NCBI GenBank assembly: GCA_026702745.1
Contig: JAPPBT010000068.1
Location: 1 to 64,000 of the forward strand
Reading direction: 5' to 3'
Length of the DNA stretch: 64,000 bases
Source of the DNA: Gemmatimonadota bacterium
GTDB taxonomy: Bacteria > JAAXHH01
Shown here in pieces: positions 8,629 to 16,578 of this stretch. Both the position numbers and the translations under genes were made by a program. The notes beneath the pieces are model-generated. The model saw nothing but the letters and a program-made list of their open reading frames with translations, was not told where the DNA came from and searched no databases. The number at the start of each line of letters is the position of its first letter. The stretch's first letter is position 1.

Positions 8629-9822
8629 TCACCGCGCGTCCAGCACCCCGCCGATGATCTTGAGCGCCTCGTCCACGTGCCGCTGCTCGATCACCAGGGG
8701 CGGCGCGCAGCGGAGCACGTTGTCCCCGGCCGTTCCCACGATCAGGCCCTCGTCCCGGCACGCGCTTACTACGTCACCCACCTTGTCTTCGAATTCCACG
8801 CCGATCAACAGGCCCGCACCCCGGACTTCCTTGATATCCGTATGGGTTCCGGCGAGGGCATTCAGACCGGCGGTCAGTTTGCCGCCCATTTCCAGGGCCC
8901 GGTCCGCCAGCCCCTCGTCGATCATCTTGCTGACGACGGCGTGGGCCACGTGACAGGCCACCGGGTTCGCCCCGAAGGTGGAACCGTGCATGCCCGGCTT
9001 GAGGACCTCGGCGATGTGGGACTTCATCATGACGGCGCCGATGGGCAGGCCGCCGGCCAGCGGCTTGGCCAGGGTCATGACGTCCGGCTCGATGCCGTGG
9101 TGCTGGTAGGCGAAGAGCTTGCCCGTGCGGCACAGGCCGCACTGGATCTCGTCGAAGATCAGGGCGACTTTGCGTTCGTCGCACAGCTTGCGCAGATGGC
9201 GCAGGAACTCCACGTGCGCCGGGTTCACGCCGCCCTCGCCCTGGACCGGCTCGACCATCACGGCCGCGGTACGCTCCGCCGATATGGCCTCTTCGAGAGG
9301 CTCGATCTCGTTCAGGGGCAGGTAGACCATGCCCGGGAGCATGGGCTTGAAGCCCTCGTGGTACTTGGGCTGGGCCGTGGCGCTGACGGCGCCGTACGTG
9401 CGGCCGTGAAAGGCGTTCTCGAAGGTCACGATCTCGTGCTTGGCCTCGCCGCCCGCTTCGGACGCCCACCGGCGCGTGAACTTGAGGGCCGCCTCGATGG
9501 ACTCCGATCCGCTGTTGCAGAAGAAGACCCTGGCCGGGAAGGCGTTTTCCACCAGCAGCTTCGCGAGCTTCACGTGGGGTTCCGTGTGGTACAAGTTGGA
9601 GATGTGCATCAGCTTCGCGGTCTGCTGCGCCACGGCGCCGATGATCTCCGGTACCCCGTGGCCCAGGGAATTCACCGCGATGCCGCCGAGGAAATCGAGA
9701 TACCGCCTGCCCTCGAGGTCGTAGACGTAGGCGCCGCTGCCCCGGTCGAACACGACGGGCGGACGCACGTAGGTCGGCGCGATGTACTGTTCCTCCAGGG
9801 CGATGATCTCTTCGGTAGTCAT
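8629..9822 (-). CDS. argD: Acetylornithine aminotransferase
   Basis: PLP enzyme converting N-acetylglutamate semialdehyde to N-acetylornithine. 397 residues from ATG 9822, chosen because AAAGGATC lies upstream; the frame opens at 9837. Motifs: YLDFLGGIAVNSLGH, FFCNSGSESIEAALK (phosphate site), AFHGRTYGA, LIFDEIQCGLCRTG (cofactor Asp), and TLAKPLAGGLPIGA with the Schiff-base Lys near residue 253, then GSTFGANPVAC. Members may also serve as succinyldiaminopimelate transaminase. Position between argB and argH fixes the arginine role. Confidence 0.96.
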   Translation of the reverse strand: MTTEEIIALEEQYIAPTYVRPPVVFDRGSGAYVYDLEGRRYLDFLGGIAVNSLGHGVPEIIGAVAQQTAKLMHISNLYHTEPHVKLAKLLVENAFPARVFFCNSGSESIEAALKFTRRWASEAGGEAKHEIVTFENAFHGRTYGAVSATAQPKYHEGFKPMLPGMVYLPLNEIEPLEEAISAERTAAVMVEPVQGEGGVNPAHVEFLRHLRKLCDERKVALIFDEIQCGLCRTGKLFAYQHHGIEPDVMTLAKPLAGGLPIGAVMMKSHIAEVLKPGMHGSTFGANPVACHVAHAVVSKMIDEGLADRALEMGGKLTAGLNALAGTHTDIKEVRGAGLLIGVEFEDKVGDVVSACRDEGLIVGTAGDNVLRCAPPLVIEQRHVDEALKIIGGVLDAR

Positions 9823-9885
9823 GCTTGATCCTTTCATTCGGTGGTTACTGCCGACTGCTTCGCCTCGACCGATAGCAATACGGCG

Positions 9886-10674
9886 CTATCCCGTGGTCAC
9901 TACCGTTCCGAAAACACTTTCTTCCGACGCCAGTTCCTTCCGCAGCGTTCCGGCCCCCTGCCACGCGATGATGCGGGCGCGGCGGACGCCGTAGGACAGG
10001 CACTCGAGGGCGGAGCGGACCTTGGGAATCATCCCGCCCGTGATCTCACCCGCTTCGATCAGCGCGTCGGCCAGTTCGGGGGTCAACTTGCGGACGGGCC
10101 GACCGTCGGACCGATGGATGCCGGCCACGTCCGATATGAACACGATGTCGTCGCAGGCCACGGCCCGGGCGATGTCCAGCGCGGCGTGGTCCGCGTTGAC
10201 GTTGTAGGTCTCCCCGTTGACGCCCCCCGAAATGGGGGAGACCACAGGCGTGACGTGGTTCGACGCGCAGAGATCGAAGAGGGTGGTATTCACCTCGACG
10301 ATCTCTCCCACGAAGCCGATGTCCACGCCGTCCTCCCGGTACTTCTCCGCCCGCAGCAGGCCCATGTCCTTCCCGCTTACGCCGAGGGCGTTCACTCCGC
10401 TGTGCTGAAAGCGCGAGACCAGTTCCTTGTTGACCTTGCCCGACAGGACCATCTCCACGATCTCGACCATGTCGCCGTCCGTGACGCGAAGACCGTTCAC
10501 GAAGGTGAACTCCTTACCGAGAAGTTCAAGGTACCGGCCGATCTCCGCACCGCCGCCGTGGACGATGATCGGGAAAACGTCCGGCAGGTCCCGAAGGTCG
10601 GCGGCCAGCTCCTCGATCACGCCGTCCTGCTCGATCGTCGCGCCGCCCAGTTTTACCACGATGTTTTGTGCCAT
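9886..10674 (-). CDS. argB: Acetylglutamate kinase
   Basis: Phosphorylates N-acetylglutamate. 262 residues: NIVVKLGGATIEQDG with the catalytic Lys at the N terminus, VHGGGAEIGRYLE (substrate loop), NVNADHAALDIARAV, and VFISDVAGI in the ATP-binding half. It lacks the long N-terminal helix of hexameric, arginine-inhibited kinases, so feedback control probably falls on ArgR or on the synthase. The start codon is 1 base behind the argC stop, so the two are tightly coupled. Confidence 0.96.
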   Translation of the reverse strand: MAQNIVVKLGGATIEQDGVIEELAADLRDLPDVFPIIVHGGGAEIGRYLELLGKEFTFVNGLRVTDGDMVEIVEMVLSGKVNKELVSRFQHSGVNALGVSGKDMGLLRAEKYREDGVDIGFVGEIVEVNTTLFDLCASNHVTPVVSPISGGVNGETYNVNADHAALDIARAVACDDIVFISDVAGIHRSDGRPVRKLTPELADALIEAGEITGGMIPKVRSALECLSYGVRRARIIAWQGAGTLRKELASEESVFGTVVTTG

Positions 10675-10675
10675 G

Positions 10676-11695
10676 CTAGATCAGCCCCGTCGTTTCGTCC
10701 AGGCCGCTCATGACGTTCACGTTCTGCAGCGCCTGGCCGGCGGCGCCCTTGACCAGGTTGTCGATGGCGGACGTGACGATGGCCAGGTCCGAACCGTCCA
10801 CCCGGTCGACGCGCAGGTCACAGTAGTTCGTCCAGGTCACGAACCGCGTCTCGGGATAGCCGGACTGCGACAGCCGGATGAAGGGCTCTCCTTCGTAGCG
10901 CTGCTCGTACAGGGCCGCCAGGTCACCTTGGGTCGCGCCGTTCTTCACACGTACGTAGGTCGTCGCCAGGATGCCCCGGCTCATGGGCGTCAGGTGAGGC
11001 GAAAAAACCACGTAGGGCCGCGCATCGGAGAACCTGGACAGTTCCTGCTCGATTTCCCCCACGTGGCGATGCGAGTGACCGATGTTGTACGGCGTGATGC
11101 TGTCGTTCACCTCCACGTAGAGATTGCGCAGCTTCAGGCCCCGGCCGGCGCCGCTGACGCCTGACTTGGCGTCCACGATGATCTGCCCGGCGTCGATCAC
11201 GCCTTCTTCGAGCAGCGGGGCCAGGCCGAGGATAACGCCGGTGGGATAGCAGCCGGGGTTGCCCACGAGATCGGCCGTTCGTATGCGGTCCCGGTTCAAT
11301 TCGGGAATACCGTACACCGCGTCATCGAGGAGCGATGGGGCGGTGTGCGGGCGGTTGTACCAGGACGTGTATACCTCCGGATCGTCGAAACGGAAATCGG
11401 AACTGACGTCCACGACGCGCACGCCCCGGTCCAGGAAGGCGCCGACCCGGTCCATGGCCACCCCATCCGGCGTGCAGAAACAGACCACGTCAGCGGGTTC
11501 GTCCCCAATGTCGTCCAGGGACCTCAGCGTAATGTCCCGGTCCGGATCGACCCGGGGAAAGACCTCGCCGAGTTTATGGCCGGTGTACTGTTCCGAAGTG
11601 GCGAAGGCGATCTCGATGCCGGAATGTCGTGACGCCAACCGGTACAGTTCCATGCCCGTGTATCCCGTCGCGCCGATGATCCCCAGTCTGATCAT
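10676..11695 (-). CDS. argC: N-acetyl-gamma-glutamyl-phosphate reductase
   Basis: NADPH-dependent reduction of the acyl phosphate made by ArgB. 339 residues with the Rossmann motif GIIGATGYTGMELYRL, DVSSDFRF (around 97-104), the active-site loop GNPGCYPTGVILGLAPL with catalytic Cys149, KSGVSGAGRG, and the HRHVGEIEQEL segment bearing the catalytic His. Type 1 family length. Starts 19 bases after the argR stop, so regulator and enzymes form one operon. Confidence 0.97.
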   Translation of the reverse strand: MIRLGIIGATGYTGMELYRLASRHSGIEIAFATSEQYTGHKLGEVFPRVDPDRDITLRSLDDIGDEPADVVCFCTPDGVAMDRVGAFLDRGVRVVDVSSDFRFDDPEVYTSWYNRPHTAPSLLDDAVYGIPELNRDRIRTADLVGNPGCYPTGVILGLAPLLEEGVIDAGQIIVDAKSGVSGAGRGLKLRNLYVEVNDSITPYNIGHSHRHVGEIEQELSRFSDARPYVVFSPHLTPMSRGILATTYVRVKNGATQGDLAALYEQRYEGEPFIRLSQSGYPETRFVTWTNYCDLRVDRVDGSDLAIVTSAIDNLVKGAAGQALQNVNVMSGLDETTGLI

Positions 11696-11714
11696 GTGCC
11701 TTCCCTCTTCTGCT

Positions 11715-12182
11715 TCACCGCTTCTGCTTCATAATGGCCTTGACGCGCCGCATCGTTTTTGCGGCCTGCGCGGTCGACTTGGTAATCAGCAGAATCGTGT
11801 TCTCGCCCGCGACACTGCCCACGATCTCCGGCCATTCCGCCTGGTCGATCGCCTCGCACACTCCCGACGCATGGCCGGCGGAGGTCTGCAGGACGACCTG
11901 GTTCATCGCGTCGTCCGCACTGACGACGAAATCCCGGATTTCCCGTTCGACCAGTTCGTCCTGGGTCTCCACCGAGTAGTAACGCGGCAGCACATACTTG
12001 TACTGCCCGTCCGCGAGACGCGTCTTGATGACGTGCAGTTCCTTGAAATCCTTGGACAGCGTGCCCTGGTTGACGTCGATCCCTTCCGTGTGCAGGGCCG
12101 CGATCACCTCCTTGTGCGTATGGAAGTGCCCCCGCTCGATGAGTGATCGTATGGTGCCCTGGCGCTGGTGCTTGGCGTTCAT
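11715..12182 (-). CDS. argR: Arginine repressor ArgR
   Basis: Hexameric, arginine-sensing transcription factor. 155 residues: N-terminal winged helix (IRSLIERGHFHTHKEVIAAL, then VNQGTLSKDFKEL, the recognition helix) and C-terminal arginine-binding domain with VVLQTSAGHASGVCEAIDQ and EIVGSVAGENTILLI. First gene of the cluster, hence probably autoregulated and controlling argCBDH and the ArgA-type gene. An ARG-box-like sequence lies about 30 bases upstream. Confidence 0.96.
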   Translation of the reverse strand: MNAKHQRQGTIRSLIERGHFHTHKEVIAALHTEGIDVNQGTLSKDFKELHVIKTRLADGQYKYVLPRYYSVETQDELVEREIRDFVVSADDAMNQVVLQTSAGHASGVCEAIDQAEWPEIVGSVAGENTILLITKSTAQAAKTMRRVKAIMKQKR

Positions 12183-12487
12183 ATTTGATTAAATAAATAT
12201 GTGATTATGTGCATAATTATTCCAATAAACGCACTACAATATATGGTCAGATTGCTTGCCGTCAAGAAAAAAGACCGGCAGGTCAAGTTTCAGTCAACAA
12301 AACGTGGATGTGTAGGTCGGAGAGATTCGGGGGAGGCGATCGGGAGAGCCGATCGCGGGTGGAATGTACCGGAATCGAATTCGTTTGTCCCGTCAACCGG
12401 TATGGCGGATCACCACGCCAAATGGCATGATGTAGTGGTGTAGCCTTCGTCCTGATGATCAGATGGGCTACCTGAGATTTCGTCGGA
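12183..12487. other. Intergenic region between argR and the nuclease gene
   Basis: 305 bases. The argR-proximal 60 bases are strongly AT-rich (argR promoter and candidate ARG box). The remainder holds no credible ORF, tRNA or hairpin terminator. It marks a composition change between the arginine cluster and the nuclease gene. Confidence 0.5.
12208..12225. promoter_or_regulatory. Candidate ARG box upstream of argR
   Basis: TGTGCATAATTATTCCAA in an AT-rich leader fits the loose ARG-box form TGNATWWWWATNCA in its left half and core, with one mismatch on the right. Its position suits autoregulation by ArgR. No clean -35/-10 pair was found. Confidence 0.4.
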
Positions 12488-13306
12488 TTACTCACGTGAA
12501 CAGGTTGGACGCTTGACTTCAAAAGAAGTACAGGACCGGTATACGGCGAGCACGGCGTCGGCTTCGGCCTGATCCATGGACAAGCCGTATTTCCGCTTTA
12601 TTTCCAGGTATTTCCCCACGTACCAGCATCGGTTGTTCTCCGGCAACCAGTTTGCGGGATCCTTGTCCCTTTTCTCGTAACGATTCAGTCGAGGCGCCGC
12701 CAGTGTCAGGTTGTCCAGGTCCGATGCGTACTGCTGTCGTTCCGCTCGCGTCCTCAACCCCATTCCACTGTCGTGGGCTTCTGAGTTGGCCACGATGTGC
12801 TCGATATCTGTTGCCCCCACATCGCTGAAACAACGCATCGAATAGGGTGAGAAAACACCACCTTGCCGTACTACGATCTGCTGTTCGATGGACACCGGAT
12901 AGGAATAATCGCTTCGTTCGTACGCTGTATGTCGTACATCGGGCGCGACGACAACACCCAGCTCGGGATGTATCTTCCCTGGTGCCGTTGGCGCTGTTGG
13001 TGCTGTCCGGTGAGCGGCGTGGTCTCCTTCCGTCAGACCGGCCAGCGCTTCGAGCGCTTCGGCCTTGGAGTCGAAGGTCCTGCCGGCGAGTGGTCCTTCA
13101 TGAAAATGGTAATTGCCCTGGCTGCGGTTGTTATGGCCGCCATGTTTGTCTTTACGCCCTCCGTGGGCTTCTGCGACAACGGCAAACGATACCTGGCACA
13201 GCACCAACAGCATGCAGGTAACCCACGTCATCCGGGTCTTGCAAGTTACGCGCGATGCACTGACACAAGCGGAAGCACGGGCGATATTTCGTAGAATCGA
13301 ATACAT
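12488..13306 (-). CDS. Secreted HNH-family nuclease with a YHYH-like N-terminal domain
   Basis: 272 residues from ATG 13306. A hydrophobic signal (MTWVTCMLLVLCQVSFAVVAEA) precedes a Gly/His-rich domain, HGGRKDKHGGHNNRSQGNYHFHEGPLAGRTF, like the YHYH domain of secreted proteins. The C-terminal half has DIEHIVANSEAHDSG (around 175-190) and DLDNLTLAAPRLNRYEK, the His and Asn positions of an HNH/DUF1524-type metal-dependent nuclease. ATG 13228 at the signal peptide is an alternative start. A promoter (TTGCCG-N16-TATATT, 13317-13344) ends only 10 bases before 13306. Probably degrades extracellular DNA or acts against other cells; substrate unproven. Confidence 0.7.
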   Translation of the reverse strand: MYSILRNIARASACVSASRVTCKTRMTWVTCMLLVLCQVSFAVVAEAHGGRKDKHGGHNNRSQGNYHFHEGPLAGRTFDSKAEALEALAGLTEGDHAAHRTAPTAPTAPGKIHPELGVVVAPDVRHTAYERSDYSYPVSIEQQIVVRQGGVFSPYSMRCFSDVGATDIEHIVANSEAHDSGMGLRTRAERQQYASDLDNLTLAAPRLNRYEKRDKDPANWLPENNRCWYVGKYLEIKRKYGLSMDQAEADAVLAVYRSCTSFEVKRPTCSRE

Positions 13307-13316
13307 ATGTATACAC

Positions 13317-13344
13317 AATATATATACATACGTAAACACGGCAA
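13317..13344 (-). promoter_or_regulatory. Promoter of the secreted nuclease gene
   Basis: Minus strand TTGCCG (13339-13344), 16-base spacer, TATATT (13317-13322) in a very AT-rich patch. Transcription would start about 4 bases before ATG 13306. Confidence 0.45.
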
Positions 13345-13484
13345 CCGGATCGGTACTGGCTACCGGAATCTAAGTCCTACGAAAGCGGATAAGGTTGCAA
13401 TGGAATGAAACTGGGATGAAGTACCAGAACTTGCAGGAACTACCGATGCGATGTCAATCGTTCAGATGGTGTTGGAGCGTCTCA

Positions 13485-13502
13485 GGGTAGTCCGGACTAC
13501 CC
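13485..13502. repeat. Perfect 18-base palindrome over the moaC stop codon
   Basis: GGGTAGTCCGGACTACCC. It spans the moaC stop (13497-13499). No T tract follows on either strand, so it is not a typical intrinsic terminator. Confidence 0.4.
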
Positions 13503-13988
13503 CGGACGTTCCCACCCGGGCCGCCTGAACGCCCCGGACCTCCCGCCCTCCTTCTCCACGAGCAGGATGGATGCGATCTCCATGGTCCGGTCCACGGCCT
13601 TGCACATGTCGTAGAGGGTCAGGGCAGCCACGGAGACGGCCGTCAGGGCCTCCATTTCGACGCCGGTCTTGCCGGACGCGACGGCCGTGGCCAGGAGGCC
13701 GATCCTGCCCGCGTCCTCGTTCAGGGTGATGTCGATCTCCACGTGGGTCAATGGAATGGGGTGACACATGGGGATGAGGTCGCCCGTCTTCTTGGCCGCC
13801 GAGATGCCCGCGATCTTCGCCGTGGTCAGCACGTCCCCTTTGCCCATCTCGTCGGCGGAGATCTTCCGGATCGTCTCCGTCGCGGATCGGACTTCCCCGT
13901 AGGCCACCGCGCGCCTTTCCGTAACCGGTTTCTCCGTCACGTCCACCATGCGGACGCGTCCTTTTTCATCGAGGTGCGAGAGGTCCAT
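13497..13988 (-). CDS. moaC: Cyclic pyranopterin monophosphate synthase MoaC
   Basis: Second step of molybdenum cofactor synthesis. 163 residues: RMVDVTEKPVTERRAVA at the N terminus, GKGDVLTTAKIAGISAAKKT, the substrate loop LIPMCHPIPLTHV, and GVEMEALTAVSVAALTLYDMCKA with the catalytic Lys region. ATG 13988 is preferred for GGAG upstream; GTG 13994 is possible. It overlaps the ECF S-component gene by 23 bases. No other moa/moe gene is in the window, so cofactor synthesis is dispersed. Confidence 0.95.
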   Translation of the reverse strand: MDLSHLDEKGRVRMVDVTEKPVTERRAVAYGEVRSATETIRKISADEMGKGDVLTTAKIAGISAAKKTGDLIPMCHPIPLTHVEIDITLNEDAGRIGLLATAVASGKTGVEMEALTAVSVAALTLYDMCKAVDRTMEIASILLVEKEGGRSGAFRRPGWERPG

Positions 13989-14529
13989 AATCACTCCGTT
14001 TCAAGGCGTTTCTCAACAGGACGGACAGGGGCAGGGCCACCACGACCGCCACGCCGCCCTGCACCAGGTTGCCCGGTATCTCCGTCAGCGCGGCGATGCC
14101 GCCGAACAGGACCGACCCGGCCAGGTAGTAACCGGTAACCATCCAGGCGCCGCCAATCAGCACGGCTGCGAAGGCCGCGAACCGGCCGGGATGGTGACCG
14201 CCCCCGGTGCCCCAGAACGCGATCGATCCGACCAGGATCCCCTCGATCCCCTTGATGACGAGCGTCCAGGGCGCCCAGATGAAGTAGCCGCCCAGCGCGT
14301 CGGCCAGGGCGGAACCGACCCCGCCCGCGAGACCGCCGATGCGCCATCCGAAGACGAGGGCGAGGGTGAACAGCAGCCCATCGCCGAGATTGATGTATCC
14401 CTGCGTGGCCGGATTGGGGATGCGTATGACAAAGGTCGCCAGCGTCACAAGCGCGATCGAGAGCGCGGCCAGCGTCAACTTGCGTACCGGAACAGCGGCC
14501 ATATCAGGAACCTGTCCTTGCCATTTCAC
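13966..14529 (-). CDS. ECF transporter substrate-binding (S) component, membrane protein
   Basis: 187 residues with about five hydrophobic segments: LTLAALSIALVTLATFVI, LLFTLALVFGWRIGGLAGG, GYFIWAPWTLVIKGIEGILVG, FAAVLIGGAWMVTGYYLAG and VQGGVAVVVALPL. The NPATQGYINLGDGLLFT and GG-rich GGLAGGVGSALAD motifs match the S components of energy-coupling-factor vitamin importers (PF07155 type). GTG 14529, preceded by AAGG, is the likely start; ATG 14502 is an alternative. Substrate unknown (folate, pyridoxine, thiamine precursors and others occur in the family). The only ECF ATPase in the window is the fused protein at 32691-34583; no T component was found. Confidence 0.75.
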   Translation of the reverse strand: MKWQGQVPDMAAVPVRKLTLAALSIALVTLATFVIRIPNPATQGYINLGDGLLFTLALVFGWRIGGLAGGVGSALADALGGYFIWAPWTLVIKGIEGILVGSIAFWGTGGGHHPGRFAAFAAVLIGGAWMVTGYYLAGSVLFGGIAALTEIPGNLVQGGVAVVVALPLSVLLRNALKRSDYGPLAPR

Positions 14530-14952
14530 CTAACCTTGCCATTGGTACAGCATCAGGTACACCAGCACACCGGTAACGGACACGTACAGCCAGATCGGCA
14601 GGGTCCAACGGGCCAGCGGCGCATGGCGTTCGAAACGCCCCTTCAGCGCGTGGCGCAGCGTCAGCACGACCATGGGCACGATGGCCGTGGCCAGGATCGT
14701 GTGGCTGATGAGGATGGTGAAATAGACGTAACGGGTCCATCCCTCGCCGGTGAAGGGCGTGCTTCCGTGGTTGAAATGGTAAATCAGATAGGTGGTGAGA
14801 AACAGTACGGACGCGGCGACCGCACCCAGCATGCACGTCCTGTGCGCGGCGATGTTACGTTTCCGGATGTTGATGTAGCCCGCGACCAGAAAAGCCGCAC
14901 TGGTTGTATTCAGGCAGGCGTTCACCAGGGGCAGGTCTGTGATCTCCAGCAT
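14530..14952 (-). CDS. DUF420 membrane protein (cytochrome oxidase assembly type)
   Basis: 140 residues, four hydrophobic segments, with LPLVNACLNTTSAAFLVAGY, HRTCMLGAVAASVLF, YLIYHFNHGST and the His-bearing LISHTILATAIVPMVVLTLRHAL, the DUF420 pattern (CtaM/YozB relatives) linked to cytochrome c oxidase maturation. Conserved His residues in the helices may bind heme or copper. Ends one base before the S-component gene and starts 3 bases after cyoE, so it is in one operon with heme O synthesis. Confidence 0.82.
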   Translation of the reverse strand: MLEITDLPLVNACLNTTSAAFLVAGYINIRKRNIAAHRTCMLGAVAASVLFLTTYLIYHFNHGSTPFTGEGWTRYVYFTILISHTILATAIVPMVVLTLRHALKGRFERHAPLARWTLPIWLYVSVTGVLVYLMLYQWQG

Positions 14953-14955
14953 GCT

Positions 14956-15801
14956 TTACACCTTGTCGTAGGCCATCACGGAGAACTGGACCAGCAGGAA
15001 CACCAGCGACGCGATAAACAGGTTCCTCGCCGACGCCAGGGTCCGGGTCGCGGTCAGGTGGATGGCGAAAGCGAGCAGTCCCAGTCCGGCCGCGAGCGCC
15101 GCGTAGAAATAGACGACCCCCGATATGCCCAGTATGGTCGGGACCAGGCTGAAGGCGGTCAGGGCGAGGCAGTTGATCAGGATCTGCACGCTCGTGAACC
15201 GGCCGTCCGGATCGACGGCGGGCAGCAGCTGAAACCCGGCGCGGGCGTAGTCTTCGCGGAAGAGCCAGGCCAGCGCGAGGGCGTGGGGCATCTGCCAGAG
15301 AAAGAGGATGGCGAACAGGACGCCGGCCTCCAGCCCCAGTTCGTTTCGGGCGGCCGCCCAGCCGGTCACCGGGGGCAACGCGCCCGGGACGGCGCCGAAC
15401 ACGGTCGAAAGCGTGGTCCGGTGCTTGAGCGGCGTGTAGAGAAACAGGTAAGTGGCGGTGATCAGCGCGGTGACCACGCAGCTCAGGACGTTAATCAACA
15501 GCGCCAGGTACAAAAGGCCCGCCGCCGTGATGGCCGCGCCGAACCCGAGGGCCTGCGCGGGCCGCAGCTTTCCGGCGGGGAGCGGACGCTTCCGGGTCCG
15601 GTGCATCATGGCGTCCCGGTCTCGCTCCATGAACTGGTTCAGGGCGAGCGTGCCCCCTGCCGCCAGGGCGGTCCCGGCCAGCGTGTGCAGCAGGCGCATC
15701 CAGTCCACCGGTCCGTCGGACCCCAGGTAGAACCCGACGCAGGTGGTCAGCACCAGCATGATGACCAGGCCGGGCTTGGTAAGGGCGATGAAGTCCTTCA
15801 T
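14956..15801 (-). CDS. cyoE: Protoheme IX farnesyltransferase (heme O synthase)
   Basis: Adds farnesyl to heme B in the inner membrane, needed for heme-copper oxidases. 281 residues, about nine membrane segments. The UbiA-family motif NQFMERDRDAMMHRTRKRPLPAG (around 56-78) carries the Asp-rich diphosphate site; the second loop has REDYARAGFQLLP. Alternative name ctaB. Neighbours are the CopD-like and DUF420 genes, together a small respiratory-oxidase biogenesis set, though no oxidase subunits lie in the window. Confidence 0.95.
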   Translation of the reverse strand: MKDFIALTKPGLVIMLVLTTCVGFYLGSDGPVDWMRLLHTLAGTALAAGGTLALNQFMERDRDAMMHRTRKRPLPAGKLRPAQALGFGAAITAAGLLYLALLINVLSCVVTALITATYLFLYTPLKHRTTLSTVFGAVPGALPPVTGWAAARNELGLEAGVLFAILFLWQMPHALALAWLFREDYARAGFQLLPAVDPDGRFTSVQILINCLALTAFSLVPTILGISGVVYFYAALAAGLGLLAFAIHLTATRTLASARNLFIASLVFLLVQFSVMAYDKV

Positions 15802-15810
15802 GAAGCCGAA

Positions 15811-16308
15811 TCAGACAGAGACGTTCATGGTCAGCAGGATCAGGCCCAGCAGCACCGCCGCCGCGAAGAGCACGGCGCCCACGATGCCCGAAGCCCTGGA
15901 CTTGAACCCGATGCTGCCGTCTTCGAGGACCCGGGGTTCCAGGAGCCGGACCGCATGGTGCACGATCAACGCGATCACGATCAGGAGCTTGACGGTCATC
16001 AGGGCTTCGTACCCCGGCGGAAGCAGCGGGTACAGCTCGGGCTGGGACGACATCGCCCGGGCGGCCACCCCGTCCATGATCCGGTTGTACAGGCTGAACG
16101 AACCGCTCACGACCAGGATGACGATCGCCGTCCAGGATACCCGGCGGAATATGGCGCCGGTCCGGCGCATGATCTCCACGCGTTCCTCCGACGCCCTGCC
16201 CGACCGGAGCACCGGGGTGAGTGCGACCAGGACGTAGAAGAAACCGCCCGCCCACAGTACGACGCCCAGTACGTGCAGCCACATCCACAGAATTTTGGTA
16301 TCCAACAT
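15811..16308 (-). CDS. CopD/DUF2269-like integral membrane protein
   Basis: 165 residues with four hydrophobic helices. The N terminus, LWMWLHVLGVVLWAGGFFYV, has the His-tryptophan helix of CopD-like copper-transport or b-type heme proteins; a second His pair lies in LIVIALIVHHAVRLL. The start ATG 16308 is preceded by GGAGGAGGACGG. First gene of the minus-strand operon that continues with cyoE, DUF420, the S component and moaC. Copper delivery to an oxidase is plausible from context; HemJ is a less likely alternative, as its family-specific motif is not seen. Confidence 0.7.
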   Translation of the reverse strand: MLDTKILWMWLHVLGVVLWAGGFFYVLVALTPVLRSGRASEERVEIMRRTGAIFRRVSWTAIVILVVSGSFSLYNRIMDGVAARAMSSQPELYPLLPPGYEALMTVKLLIVIALIVHHAVRLLEPRVLEDGSIGFKSRASGIVGAVLFAAAVLLGLILLTMNVSV

Positions 16309-16397
16309 ATGCCGTCCTCCTCCTCTTCTTCCGGCCGGCCATGGGACGGCCTATAGGAACCGCGCGCCTCAATACTCAGGGCCGCTCATGACGGGAT

Positions 16398-16440
16398 GCG
16401 ACCGTCCGACTCCTGAAAAATGCCCGGGCCGGACGGTCGC
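16398..16440. repeat. Large inverted repeat between divergent operons
   Basis: Perfect 11-base arms GCGACCGTCCG and CGGACGGTCGC, 21-base loop. It lies between the copD-like start (16308) and the ROK operon promoter (16494). No T run follows either arm, so it is not a simple terminator; it could be an operator or leader hairpin of the minus-strand operon. Confidence 0.5.
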
Positions 16441-16493
16441 TGTCAATCAGTTTTTGGCGGCACGAAGCGGCATCGCGACCCGGCTGAAAGCAG

Positions 16494-16521
16494 TTGACAC
16501 TACCCATCCGCGGACTATAAT
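16494..16521 (+). promoter_or_regulatory. Consensus promoter of the ROK/pentose-phosphate operon
   Basis: TTGACA (16494-16499), 16-base spacer, TATAAT (16516-16521): both hexamers match sigma70 consensus completely. Predicted start near 16528 gives a leader of roughly 100 bases before ATG 16626. Confidence 0.8.
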
Positions 16522-16578
16522 AACTGCATGATTTTCGGATAGCCGGAAAGCGCCTGCGAAGCCCCGGGATTCATGCGC

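Noticed and set aside
13948-16356. 802-residue plus-strand reading frame
   Set aside because: It runs antisense to moaC, the S component, DUF420, cyoE and copD-like genes, all of which have clear family motifs; composition is His/Gln/Arg-rich as expected of an antisense shadow.
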